Shown here in pieces: positions 29,164 through 38,539 of a stretch of DNA of 64,000 bases. The notes beneath the pieces are model-generated. The model was not told the origin of the DNA. It was given only the letters and a program-made list of their open reading frames with translations, and did no database searches. The DNA is from Dyadobacter sp. CY312. GTDB lineage: Bacteria > Bacteroidota > Bacteroidia > Cytophagales > Spirosomataceae. Location of the stretch: positions 186,001-250,000 of the forward strand of contig NZ_JAJUXG010000014.1 of the NCBI RefSeq assembly GCF_021390535.1, in the 5' to 3' direction. Numbering within the stretch: the stretch's first letter is position 1; each line of letters starts with the position of its first letter. Both the position numbers and the translations under genes were made by a program.

Positions 29164-29446
29164 CTTGCACATCACTCATTGATGCATACTTACAAATCCT
29201 AAAATTTATCGGCAACAGGAGTATCAAAGCAATTTATTTCTTGACAACGATTTTTTGATTTATAGTCGCACCAATTTCCCATCGACTGTTCTCCGGATGA
29301 TAACAAAGAAGCAATCTTGTTCTGTTCACCTGAAAATGTTTCTGATTTCGTAAGGCCCGTGTCTTGGCTTAGATAAATGCGATATTAAAAATTGACATCC
29401 AAATTTATGAGAATATTTCCCAATTAAGCATTTTTCTCCTCGTACC

Positions 29447-29487
29447 AAACCAGGGCGACTCAATTCGAATTTGAGACGCCCTGGTTT
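29447..29487 (+). terminator. Strong orphan terminator-like hairpin
   Basis: AAACCAGGGCG and CGCCCTGGTTT form an 11-bp perfect stem, with inner pairing of CTCAA with TTGAG around TTCGAA. TTTTAT follows on the plus strand. No intact plus-strand gene ends nearby, so the gene it served has probably been lost. Confidence 0.5.
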
Positions 29488-29575
29488 TATCAGCCCCATA
29501 ACAAGCCCTCATCAGCAAAAGAGTAATGGGTGAAATTAAAAGATTGTACAAAAAGTACCATCTCCTAGCAACCCC

Positions 29576-29746
29576 GGAGAATTCGGATGGCTTGACCACC
29601 TGATTCCGTGGCAGATCGCCCACCAACACACTATTGTTATTCAGTAGGCAAAGACATATAAATCAATTATTTAGCATGGTCAATTTCAACCGAAACGACA
29701 TGTCCTCAATTTCCGAATTGTGGTGATCTGTGGCTCCGAATTCTCC
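29576..29746. mobile_element. 171-bp MITE-like element, copy B (IS21-type ends)
   Basis: The same organisation as copy A: terminal GGAGAATTCGG and CCGAATTCTCC, inner left repeats (GGATGGCTTGACCACC, GATTCCGTGGCAGATCGC) and inner right repeats (GGTCAATTTCAACCGAAACG, TTTCCGAATTG). Length differs from copy A by one base. The ends are better preserved than in copy C, which suggests a more recent arrival. No coding capacity is seen. Confidence 0.65.
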
Positions 29747-30606
29747 ACCAGTGTCCACTAGATATAAAATTCGCTCCCATTTTCTTCAAAAAAGCCATTT
29801 TTATTCAGCTTTCAGCACTATGTCTTTCATAGCATTCTGGTTTCAAGAATATATAGTTCGCAGTGTATAATCTTCTATAAAAGGATTTCAGAAATGGCTT
29901 CAATGCTAACGATACTGGTTTGAATAGACCTCCCTTTTTAACATGATAAGCCAAGTGATCTTCCAATGTAGTTGTTTATAAAGGTAATAGCAATGGAATT
30001 GCAAGAACAAAGAGTTGCAGGCCTGGAAATGGAACAGCGTTTCAGATCGGGTAATCCTGAGACCTTTTTGTTTCAAGTTTTTTTTCCAAGCCGACTGCCA
30101 TATCGCTTCAAACATAAACTCGATCCGTATATTATGCTTTGCGTAATCATCACCTTCATTGAACATTACCCAGACAATGCAGTCTGTTAAATTCTCATCA
30201 TCAAATAGCATTTTTTTCATACCGTCTGAAATTTACGTCAAAAGGATGTAAAATTTCTCTTTGAAAAGAGTATTTCCATTTTGAAAATATCAGTATTAAT
30301 TCAATTGCTGATTCGAGGGTTATATACACCTGGATACCAATAGATTAAGAAGCACCTGTGACTCGTTTTGAGTATTTATAGGGACGATACGAGATGTTTT
30401 TCTATTGATTATCCCATGTCGGGAATCAGAACACAGCTCTCATTGGGACTTTAATCGTATACGTTTTGTGTTCTCATCCTTTGTGGCGCGGCTATTTGAC
30501 AATTATCTGCCTGTCCTGGGCAATAATTCACCCGATTGTTGTTTTTCTTTATTGACATTAAACTATCATGGCACAGTTGTTTTAGTGTTAAGATAGAACT
30601 ACTTCT
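29747..30606. other. Gene-poor interval between MITE copy B and the AraC regulator
   Basis: No gene with recognisable motifs is seen. A minus-strand frame at 29906-30220 (104 codons, MKKMLFDDENLTDCIVW...) is the longest candidate. Its second half is unlike a folded protein, and I do not call it. Confidence 0.35.
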
Positions 30607-30780
30607 ACTATCGTAAGTTAATGTTACCGTTCTCGAGAAAGCACTTTAACCAGATCTTGTAACGGTTAATTAACTCGCTGTTCAGACCATTTTTGACTGG
30701 ATTGGTATCCCCACCATTAAAAGTTATCCTTTCCAAAAGTTCTTGCCACGGTCGCAGAAATTCTGCTGACGGACTCTGAC
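30607..30780 (-). pseudogene. C-terminal fragment of an unrecognised protein
   Basis: A minus-strand frame of about 57 codons without a start reads coherent protein-like sequence (SAEFLRPWQELLERITFNGG ... NRYKIWLKCFLENG) to a stop at about 30605. The upstream part is cut off by stops near 30785, next to the divergent AraC gene. I do not recognise the family; it may be the tail of a gene lost during local rearrangement. Confidence 0.3.
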
Positions 30781-30804
30781 GTAATCGATATTATAAAAAA
30801 CACG

Positions 30805-31365
30805 ATGAAACTATACATCAAATGCATGGTAGGTATTCACTGCAAAATGCTGGTGCATGACATACTGGAAAAAAGCGGGTTACATTCGGGAGCTATCGAG
30901 CTCGGTGAAGTTGAGATTCTTGAAAATATGACAACCGAGCAGCGGCATCTGTTAAAGTTCATGCTGGTAAAATCTGGATTTGATCTAATAGAGGACAAAA
31001 AGGCAATTCTGGTAGAAAAAATAAAGCATGTAATCGTGCATATGGTACATTTTGCTGATGATCTGCCGAATACAAAGAACTCAAATTATCTGAGCGAAAA
31101 TCTGAATAAAGACTATCGTTATCTGGCAAAAGTATTCTCAGAATCTACCGGAACAACGATCGAGCGGTACATCATTGCCCAGAAGATAGAGCGGGTGAAG
31201 GAATATCTTCTATACAACGAGATGAACCTCACACAAATATCCTATGTGTTAAACTATTGTAGTGTGGCACATTTATCCAATCAGTTTAAGAAACTGACAG
31301 GTGTTTCTCCATCGGGTTACAAACAGCTCGGGCGCAATAAAAGGATACCTCTTGAAAACTTGTAA
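30805..31365 (+). CDS. AraC family transcriptional regulator
   Basis: 186 residues. The C-terminal half is an AraC double HTH: FSESTGTTIERYIIAQKIER then LTQISYVLNYCSVAHLSNQF and KKLTGVSPSGYK (about 105-180). The N-terminal 95 residues (MKLYIKCMVGIHCKMLVHDI...) resemble the short leader domain seen in many Cytophagales AraC proteins rather than a cupin sensor. It is followed 100 bp downstream, on the same strand, by the ice-binding protein gene, which it may regulate. A hairpin and a spaced inverted repeat lie between them. Confidence 0.9.
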   Translation: MKLYIKCMVGIHCKMLVHDILEKSGLHSGAIELGEVEILENMTTEQRHLLKFMLVKSGFDLIEDKKAILVEKIKHVIVHMVHFADDLPNTKNSNYLSENLNKDYRYLAKVFSESTGTTIERYIIAQKIERVKEYLLYNEMNLTQISYVLNYCSVAHLSNQFKKLTGVSPSGYKQLGRNKRIPLENL

Positions 31366-31390
31366 AATTGTGCAACTAATAAGCACAATT
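31366..31390 (+). terminator. Hairpin right after the AraC gene
   Basis: AATTGTGC and GCACAATT form an 8-bp perfect stem with a 9-nt loop, beginning at the AraC stop codon. No U-run follows, so it may act as a weak terminator or as an operator between the AraC and ice-binding genes. Confidence 0.35.
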
Positions 31391-31403
31391 ACGCAATCAA
31401 AAC

Positions 31404-31456
31404 GGATAACAATTCAATCACCTTTGATGAGGTAGAAACTAATCTATCTGTTATCC
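31404..31456 (+). promoter_or_regulatory. Spaced inverted repeat upstream of the ice-binding protein gene
   Basis: GGATAACA (31404-31411) and TGTTATCC (31449-31456) are exact reverse complements, 37 bp apart, ending 9 bp before the ATG of the ice-binding protein gene. Half-sites at this spacing could bind two regulator protomers, with the adjacent AraC protein as the first candidate. Confidence 0.35.
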
Positions 31457-31464
31457 AAATTTAT

Positions 31465-32697
31465 ATGTCACGATTATTACTATTAGTTCTGTCAATGGTC
31501 ACGGTAGTCTCTTTTGCCAACGTCTGTGGCGCACAGGTAGCCCCCGATTTAGGTGCCGCTTCCAGCTACGCTTTATTTACCAACGCCGGAGCATTTACAA
31601 GCGACGGAGCAACGGTTGTGACAGGTGATATCGGTACCAATGCGGGAGCATTTACCGGTTTTCCTGTGGGAGTAGTCATTGGAGAGACCCACGTAGCTGA
31701 CCTTGTTTCTGCACAGGTGGCACTGGACGTATCGGCTGCTTACGATGAATTGACGCCTCAGAGTTGTGACGTCGTGTTAGGAACAACTTTGGGGAATGGG
31801 CAAGTGCTTACCCCGAACGTTTATTGCCTTGGAGGTGCTTCAACGCTGAACGGAAACCTGATTTTAAATGGCGGAGGTGTTGCGGGTGGAATATTCATTA
31901 TAAAAATCAATGGGGCGTTGAGTGCAAATGCATTTTCAAGCGTTACTTTAACAAATATGGCTTCACTGGATAATGTCTACTGGCAGATAAACGGCAGACT
32001 GGATCTGGCGGCTAGTGCTGTGTTCAGGGGTACAGTACTTGCCGCAGGGGCCATCGAGCTGATGGACGCTTCTTCGCTGATAGGCAGAGGCCTGACGACG
32101 GCAGGAGCGATTTCGCTGCACACCAATATCGTAACAAATCCTCAGGCTGCGTTACCGGTGACCTTAACAAGCTTTACAGTAAAAAAGGATGAGGGGCAAA
32201 AAGCAATACTTTCCTGGACGACAACAGCGGAGACCAACAGCGATCGTTTCGAAGTTCAGCACAGTATGACTGGAAAAGTATGGAAGAAACTGGGAACTGT
32301 AACAGCAAACGGAGAAAGCAGCATGATGATGAGTTATGCATTTACAGACGAAATCCCGGGAAACGGGAACAATTTGTATCGGCTTAAAATGATCGATAGA
32401 GACGAGAGTTTTTCGTATAGCAGCATCCGTAGTGTCGCGTTTTCGATTGCAGTGAAAATGATCATATATCCGAACCCGGCCATTGATTTACTGACTTTGG
32501 AAGTAGATGACATGAGCCAGATAAGACAGATACAGTTAAATGATGTTACGGGAAAAACGATGTACATCAAAGCTAAAACCGGCCTTCAAAATTTGTCTGC
32601 TCATTTGGATGTGAAGGACCTTCCGGCCGGTATCTATCTGGTGAGAATTACGAGTGAAACAGGAACCGTATCCTCATTGAAAATTTTAAAACACTAA
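31465..32697 (+). CDS. Ice-binding family protein (DUF3494) with T9SS sorting domain
   Basis: 410 residues. The signal peptide ends VCGAQ at about 24. Residues about 25-225 are a DUF3494 ice-binding beta-solenoid: LGAASSYALFTNAGAFTSDG, TVVTGDIGTNAGAFTGF, ASTLNGNLILNGGGVAGGIF, and VFRGTVLAAGAIELMDASSL. This family binds ice crystals and inhibits recrystallisation. An FN3-like cassette follows (LPVTLTSFTVKKDEGQKAIL to YRLKMIDRDESFSYSSIRS, about 228-325) and then a T9SS tail (MIIYPNPAIDLLTLEV to GIYLVRITSETG). The protein should be secreted and may stay surface-bound, as expected for ice-binding proteins of cold-environment Bacteroidota. The function is a family inference. Confidence 0.92.
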   Translation: MSRLLLLVLSMVTVVSFANVCGAQVAPDLGAASSYALFTNAGAFTSDGATVVTGDIGTNAGAFTGFPVGVVIGETHVADLVSAQVALDVSAAYDELTPQSCDVVLGTTLGNGQVLTPNVYCLGGASTLNGNLILNGGGVAGGIFIIKINGALSANAFSSVTLTNMASLDNVYWQINGRLDLAASAVFRGTVLAAGAIELMDASSLIGRGLTTAGAISLHTNIVTNPQAALPVTLTSFTVKKDEGQKAILSWTTTAETNSDRFEVQHSMTGKVWKKLGTVTANGESSMMMSYAFTDEIPGNGNNLYRLKMIDRDESFSYSSIRSVAFSIAVKMIIYPNPAIDLLTLEVDDMSQIRQIQLNDVTGKTMYIKAKTGLQNLSAHLDVKDLPAGIYLVRITSETGTVSSLKILKH

Positions 32698-33221
32698 TTG
32701 AATTTACGCTATACACACCTGAGTTTGATCAATAACCTCTTTTTTTAGATGCTCCTGATATTTTCGGGCTTAGAAGAGAATTACAGACTGTGAAGGAGGG
32801 ATAAAAATATCTGACCATATAACTTATTCAATCATTCGAATTCAATCATACCAAGTATTCTTAAGGGGTATTCATGACTTCTAATGAGAACTATTGCAGT
32901 TATTTTCCTGATTACACTGCTGCGCAGCAACATGATGGGGTTGTCCGCAGCAGTGTTGAACATGGATCAGGAGTATGCGATTGCAACTGCTCATTGGCCT
33001 GCAAGTAAAATACTGATTATCAAAATATATCATTCCATTCTTGCTGACTCAGTCCGTTTAGAGGTTAATAGTTATGAGGTTTTGATGGTATCAAAAATCA
33101 GTTGTACAAAGTAATCAGTTGCGTATATCAAAATGACCGTTTTCAAGTAGCATTACACTAACCTTTTGAGAAAGCGATCATCAAGAGTAACTTAGCTTAT
33201 AATTAACTTCTTTGAATAAAA
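32698..33221. other. Interval without a supported gene
   Basis: A plus-strand frame at 32884-33114 (76 codons) has a hydrophobic start but no recognisable motif, and I do not call it. Otherwise nothing is seen. Confidence 0.35.
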
Positions 33222-34026
33222 TCATCTCCTCAATAGATGCCTTCGATAGAAATCTGCTATTTCCTTAATGACCAAACCTGGCTTATCGTCAGAAATATTG
33301 TGTGAGCTACCTTCCGCTAATATTAGTCTCCGGTTTTTATATCCATTGACCAAATTCCGCTGGTCATTTTTAAACCGCTCATTTTTGTTTGAATCCTGAA
33401 AAGGTCCGATCTCTGCCATAACGTCCAATATAGGAATACTGTCAGACAATAGTACCTGTCTAACATAATCACTAGTGCGTTCCATGTTGGCGAGCAGGTG
33501 GTATAAGCTTAAATTATCAGGTTCAAAATCTTTACGACTATACATTTCAAAGATCTTTTTGGCGAATTTCATATCCTGGTAAGACGGTATCCGTGGGTCT
33601 AGTAAGATAATCCCCTTTACCTGTTTTGGATGCCGTGCTGCAAATACCCGGTTATAAAATCCACCTAATGAATGCCCGACCAAAAGAAATTTCGCGTCCA
33701 AATAGCCAAATTTTTCCAGTGCAGCCTCTAAGCTCTTAATTTATTGAAGGATAGTGAAGTTTGCTGTGTCAAGGCTACTCTTACCAAAACCAGCACGATC
33801 ATAAGTTATAACAGTTGCTCGAAGTTGACGATGAACAGGATCAGCAATTGAATCCCATTGCGTAGCATCCAGCCCACCGCCAGATTCTAAGAGTATTGGG
33901 GGGATTCCCCTTTAAAATTCTGAAATGAAGGTTAAAAGGTGGTACATCTATCAAAGTATCGATCGTCTGAGCATTTGCAATTACAGTTATGAATAGAAGG
34001 ATTATTAAGTTCTTGAAAAGCATCAT
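33222..34026 (-). pseudogene. Alpha/beta hydrolase gene with one frameshift and one stop
   Basis: The intact parts are a signal peptide and start (MMLFKNLIILLFITVIANAQ), a central block in a second frame (LLESGGGLDATQWDSIADPV, ITYDRAGFGKSS) and a C-terminal block with the nucleophile elbow GHSLGG and a late ILAEGSSHNI with the catalytic His. The first shift occurs in a run of six C at about 33900-33907. The second lesion is an in-frame TAA at about 33739-33741, within ...TILQ-stop-IKSLEAAL. The original product would have been a secreted esterase or lipase-like hydrolase of about 265 residues. The lesions are mild, so decay is recent or a sequencing error is possible at the poly-C site. Confidence 0.85.
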
Positions 34027-34110
34027 AAATCATAATAGAATAAGTATAGACAGGCTCAATATAGTAGGTCAGTGAGTTAAAAAAAACTGCACCTTATAAC
34101 TATTTTGTGT

Positions 34111-34118
34111 TAGATTTG
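34111..34118 (+). promoter_or_regulatory. Possible -7 box of the TlpA-like gene
   Basis: TAGATTTG matches the TAnnTTTG box of Bacteroidota promoters, 58 bp before the ATG at 34177. No TTG is seen at the right distance upstream, so support is weak. Confidence 0.28.
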
Positions 34119-34176
34119 TACATATCTCACTTCCTATTAATATTTAAATATGTATCTAACTCAGCAATAACATGTT

Positions 34177-34869
34177 ATGCATTGTGTTTTCAAATTGCTA
34201 GCGTTATTCTTGTTTGCATCAACTTCCAGTACATCCGCACAGGTAGAAAAACCGCGCGTGTACATTAACCCGGATGGAAATCACTTTACCAGAGCTCAGT
34301 TTGACAGCATCGGCGCTGCCAACATAGGTAAGCCGATTGCAATAATTGACAGGATAGAAAAGGATAAAGAAATTCAGTTCACATTTGAGGTTTTAACCGT
34401 TAACCCATTTGAAGCATTTTCAAAAAAATGGATTGGTCAAGCGTTTCCTAATTTTGAAATAAAAGACGTGAATGGAAAAATATATCAAAATTCATCTTTG
34501 CGTGGAAAAGTGGTTGTATTTAATTTTTGGTCAACTACATGCGCACCGTGTATTGAGGAGATGCCCAAACTTAATGAACTTGTAAGCAGCTATACCAGTC
34601 AGCCAGCTATATTTTTGGCACCGGCTCCGGAGACTCTTGAAAAGGTCAATAAAAGTCTAGATAAACACGCATTTAAGTATAACATCTTGCCCGACGCGAG
34701 TTCGCTATTTTCTGCATTGGGCATTGACAGCTATCCATATCACATAGTTGTCGATAAAGCTGGAATAATTAAGGCAATCTACCACGGATCACGTACAGAT
34801 CTAGCAACTAATCAGCCTATTTTAAATGAAGGGATAATTACTTCAATTGAAGAAAACATAAAGAAATAG
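34177..34869 (+). CDS. TlpA/ResA-like thioredoxin-fold protein
   Basis: 230 residues with a signal peptide (about 1-22, ending STSAQ). A thioredoxin domain covers about 88-228: IGQAFPNFEIKDVNGK, then GKVVVFNFWSTTCAPCIEEM with the CxxC pair as CAPC, and a cis-Pro region SYPYHIVVDKAG. It acts in the periplasm on protein disulfides, or as a reductase in cytochrome maturation or an oxidative response; the exact partner is unknown. It is the only intact gene between the broken hydrolase (33222-34026) and the quinoprotein relics, and it is transcribed away from both. Confidence 0.9.
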   Translation: MHCVFKLLALFLFASTSSTSAQVEKPRVYINPDGNHFTRAQFDSIGAANIGKPIAIIDRIEKDKEIQFTFEVLTVNPFEAFSKKWIGQAFPNFEIKDVNGKIYQNSSLRGKVVVFNFWSTTCAPCIEEMPKLNELVSSYTSQPAIFLAPAPETLEKVNKSLDKHAFKYNILPDASSLFSALGIDSYPYHIVVDKAGIIKAIYHGSRTDLATNQPILNEGIITSIEENIKK

Positions 34870-34886
34870 GAAAACAGTAAACATTT

Positions 34887-35156
34887 TCAAAATGAAAGCG
34901 ACCGTTTCAGCGTACGCTGATATACCACAAAGAGGAGAAAGCACTGGCCATAACGCACTGCTGGCCATGAAATTGAAGGAGCATACATCAAGAGCGGCGG
35001 TCGCGTGGTAATGATGTCTCCGAAGCTCACAATCAATCCACCAGTTTCCTCTCCCACTAATGTTTTAAGTTTGTAATGATGAATAGCCTGGGCAAAATCA
35101 GCAGCAGATCAAAAGGTAAAGAGGCTTGTCAGTAAGATGAGCTTACCGTCAAACCT
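34887..35156 (-). pseudogene. S41 peptidase fragment
   Basis: On the minus strand the fragment reads RFDGKLILLTSLFTF, a stop (TGA), then SAADFAQAIHHYKLKTLVGE and ETGGLIVSFGDIIT. This is the active-site segment of a C-terminal-processing-like S41 peptidase of the Bacteroidota type, where TF-S-SAADFA is expected; a serine codon has become a stop. The N-terminal domains are missing and the tail diverges after about 45 codons. It abuts the truncated quinoprotein N-terminus at 35176, so the junction looks like a deletion fusion. Confidence 0.7.
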
Positions 35157-35175
35157 GTTTAACAAATCCTTTTCC

Positions 35176-35403
35176 TTACAAGTTGGTAATCATCTGTATC
35201 TGCACGTTATCCGGCGCAGCATACGACCAGGCGGCTTTCAGGTTTTGTACATTGGCCGTGTCAATTTGTGTCAGGGGTGAGTAATGATTGCGCTCAGGAC
35301 CACCCGGGTATTCGGGCCAGCCTTTATCTGATTCCATGGTGAAACAGAAGTAAAGAACCGGACATAGGGCAAGTAGGATCAACAACGAAATTTTTCGAAA
35401 CAT
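35176..35403 (-). pseudogene. N-terminal stub of a second PQQ-dependent dehydrogenase
   Basis: 75 codons: a signal peptide (MFRKISLLILLALCPVLYFC) followed by the first propeller blade of a quinoprotein (WPEYPGGPERNHYSPLTQID, NVQNLKAAWSYAAP). The blade is then cut and the frame ends in MITNL. It resembles the N-terminus of the broken gene at 35537-37637 but is distinct, so there were once two tandem quinoprotein genes. Confidence 0.75.
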
Positions 35404-35536
35404 ATGGAATCAGGGTATTTGAAGATATTTATTGGGGACCGCAAGGGACACAGAAAAGCCGTAATGCATCCTGAACTTAAATTACAGGATGCAGCGCAAA
35501 ACCTGATTTCACATTTTACTTTTCATAAAAGCACAG

Positions 35537-37637
35537 TCATTCATCCAGCGCAAACGCCACGTACTGATCACCAGATCTGGTGTTGAGCTTGCCTCCGCCA
35601 CAGGCGATAACGATGTACCGTTTTCCGTTGATCATGTAAGTACTGGGAGATGCATAACCTGCCGCTGGCAACTTGGCCGAACAAACCATCTGCCGCGTTT
35701 GCTTGTCGAAAGCACGGATCATTTCGTCGCGGCTTGCAGCGATAAATATCAGTCCACCCGCTGTAACCAGTGGACCGCCATAATTATCGGTTCCCGTAAC
35801 GGGAATTCCTTTTTAGTCAGTTCAGCATATTCACCCGGCGGCACCTGCCAGAGACGGTCACCAGTATTGAGGTCAATCGCCGAAAGTGTTCCCCAAGATG
35901 GACTGCTCACCGGATACCCGTTGCGGTCGTACCAGCGGTTGTAGCCGGTGTGCTGATAGGGAATGACATCCTTTTGTGGGGTGACGACGGGTTTTTCTGA
36001 TGTTTTATTAAACAAAAAATTAACAACGGCAACGCGTTCGGCCTCCGAAATGTGTGAGAACGATGGCATCATACCCCGACCTTTCAGCATCACCTGTGTT
36101 ACCATTTCTCTTGGAATGCGATCACCTATCTGTAAAAGCGAAGGGTAAGATCCGTCATGATTGCCTTTCTGATCAGCACCATGGCAGGCGGAACAATAGA
36201 GCATGTATTGGGCGCTACCGGCAACCTGTTTTTGGTCAGAAGATTTCCTACGTGGAACAAGCGATGTATACACGGGCACCTCTTTGGACTGGACGTACAT
36301 CACCCCGTCCGGATCGGTAGCCGTCCCACCCCACTGCGCTCCTCCATGCGTACCCGGAAAGAAAACCGTCATTTTACCAGTTAATGGAATACATGGGGAT
36401 CCGGTATTTGCTTTTTTTTAGAATATTTAAAAGTGAATTCCGGTCAGCCGCAAATGGATTGAGCTCCTTCTCGGTAAATGCCTGCCTTACCAAGGGTGCC
36501 GGCCACTGCGGAATAGGCTGTGTTGGACGCGCTTTTTCTCCGCGCACTACTTCTTGCAGAAAAACCACTTCCTTAATGGGGAAAACTGGTTTGCCTGTGA
36601 CCCGGTCAAACACAAAAGTGAATCCCTGCTTGGTCACCAAAGCCACCACATCTACCTTTATGGGCCTTCCGTCCGGGCCTTTCCGGGTGATGGTCATAAG
36701 ATTTGGCGGCGCTGGCGGGTCGCGGTCCCAGATGTCATGATGTACCAGCTGGTAATGCCAGAGTTTTTTACCGGTTGCTGCATCGAGTGCGAGTAAACAA
36801 TTGGCATACAAATTATTGCCCTTCCGGTTACAGCCATAAAAAAGTCGTGAGCCGCTGATCCTGTTGGTGCATAAAGAATCCCACCTTTGCGGTCGATAGC
36901 CATACCCATCCAGGGATTTGTACTGCCGTGGCTCTGCCGGCAACCAGGTTAACCCGGTTCTCCTTTTGTGGGAATGGTATGAAAAGTCCAGACCAGCTTT
37001 CCGGTTCTTGCATCATAAGCACGGATATCGCCCAGTAGTGCGGTCTCACTCTCCGCGAGTCTGACACCCGTGATTATCAGATTTTTATAGATCGTATGCG
37101 ACGTATTGGACACCACGTAGTCATCGGCTCCGGGACGTTGTATTCCGATTTTCAGGTCGAGTTTCCCGTTATTAGCAAAACCGTCGATTGATTTGCCGGT
37201 ACTCGCATCCAGAGCGTGGAGCCATTTTCCTGCTCCAAAAAAGATTCGTTTGCCCGTTCCATCCGCCCAGTAACTTACTCCTCTGCTCGTAGTACCTCCA
37301 TTGTCGGCTACATCCGTTTTCCAGATGTCCTTACCCGTCGCAGCATCAATGGCGAAGGCTTGTGTTCCGGCTGAAACGCCATACATGACTCCATCGACAA
37401 TCATGGGATTACATTGCATCTGAGTCCGGTTCCGAACTGTATCCGCACCGCCAGACGAATAGGTCCAGGCAATTTTGAGCTTGTTAACATTGGATTTGTC
37501 GATCTGATCAATCGGAGAATAATGGCTGCGTGCACCATCTCCGTTATATTCCAGCCAATCCGTATCGGGCGTATTGACCTGGAACATAAGAGCCGTAACA
37601 ACCAAAAGCAGGCGACTGCGAGTAGTGTTTTTTGCAT
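35537..37637 (-). pseudogene. PQQ-dependent glucose-dehydrogenase-like quinoprotein with cytochrome c domain, multiply frameshifted
   Basis: About 700 codons of a periplasmic quinoprotein are recoverable in pieces. They are: the signal peptide (from 37637), first blades (DWLEYNGDGARSHYSPIDQI), GMAIDRKGGILYAPTGSA, LANCLLALDAATGKKL-like text with HHDIWDRDPPAPPNL, PGTHGGAQWGG, a c-type haem site (LYCSACHGADQKG), and the final blade (GGLIFIAASRDEMIRAFDK, YVAFALDE). At least five frame changes are needed, near 37600, 36950, 36835, 36373 and 35815. The one at 36373 is an extra T between AAC and GGTAAA, and the one at 35815 lies in an A run. It is therefore inactive. It lies 8 bp after the esterase pseudogene and was probably part of the upstream operon. 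Confidence 0.88.
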
Positions 37638-37644
37638 GAAAATT

Positions 37645-38330
37645 TTAATTACTTTTCGGGACTAGCGGACTGAGGTAACCTAACCGGGTCAGAAAGCGGT
37701 CTGTCAGATCAATCACTTCATTATAAATTACTTCGTTACCAGCTTCATCATTGGCAAATCCGTGTTTCTTACCCGGATATCGGTGCAAAACTCATCGGCA
37801 TTCCGGATAGGCACGGTGGTATCCGCTTCGCCATGAAAGATAATTGCAGCAGGAGCACCGGGCCGTACATACTCCACCGGTGAAAGGGATTTTGCTCGAT
37901 CTCCCAACCGGTCATAACCGTAGCCGCCCTCTGTTGTTATGGTAACCGGATTAAAAAGAACGAACGCCGACGGTTTGGTACTGACCGACGTATCTTCTCC
38001 GGGTTCATTGATATGATCCAGAAAAGCCGTAGCCAGTGCAAGATGCCCTCCTGCCGAACCGCCACCTGCAACGATCCGATCGGCTTTTATGCCCAACCTA
38101 TCCCCACTTTTACGAACCCAGCGCATTGCGGAACGGCCATCCTGAGCAGCTTCAAATGGCTTTGTTTTTTGTCGGCTCGAAACCCGGTAGTCTGCGGTAA
38201 TGGTGATCATACCTCTTTTCGAGAAGTAACTGCATGCTTTTTCGAATTGCGTCACCCGACCGCGCACCCAGCCACCAAGGGTATATCCAGATCGTCAAAT
38301 TTATGGATGGAATCTGGCTTGCTCAAATCC
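37645..38330 (-). pseudogene. Esterase/lipase-like alpha/beta hydrolase with two internal deletions
   Basis: The central block is intact: GGWVRGRVTQFEKACSYFSK, the nucleophile elbow GGGSAGGHLALATA, and FHGEADTTVPI with the acidic residue. Upstream, the frame joins SKPDSIHKFDDLDIP directly to GGWV, so the stretch carrying most of the first strands and the oxyanion HGGG is gone. Downstream, FCTDIRV is followed in another frame by YPGKKHGFANDEAG, the catalytic His region, so a second deletion removed roughly ten codons. The original protein was a secreted carbohydrate-esterase-type hydrolase. It lies between the GH99-like gene and the quinoprotein relic on the same strand. Confidence 0.85.
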
Positions 38331-38539
38331 AAATTTCAGCAAGCCAGACATAGCAGTCGTTAAAATAACCTTAGACTCGAACTGTTCAACAAACAATTCA
38401 AACACCCATCAGTATAAATAGTCATTTTGCAATAGCCAGATGAAAATAAACTTATCCCTAAGATAAATTCTTCCGTCTGTTAACATTAAAAAAACACAAA
38501 ACGGAGCACCAAGCGATGGATTTACACAACCTTCTACAA

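Noticed and set aside
29220..29345. Minus-strand frame ending TINQKIVVKK as a T9SS tail remnant
   Set aside because: The ending resembles T9SS tails, but the preceding residues (HFQVNRTRLLLCYHPENSRW) do not match the sorting domain pattern.
29906..30220. Minus-strand frame of 104 codons
   Set aside because: The first third looks protein-like, but the rest has no fold pattern, and no start context or homology is visible.
32884..33114. Plus-strand frame of 76 codons with a hydrophobic start
   Set aside because: No motif, no coding-like composition and no operon context; treated as spacer.
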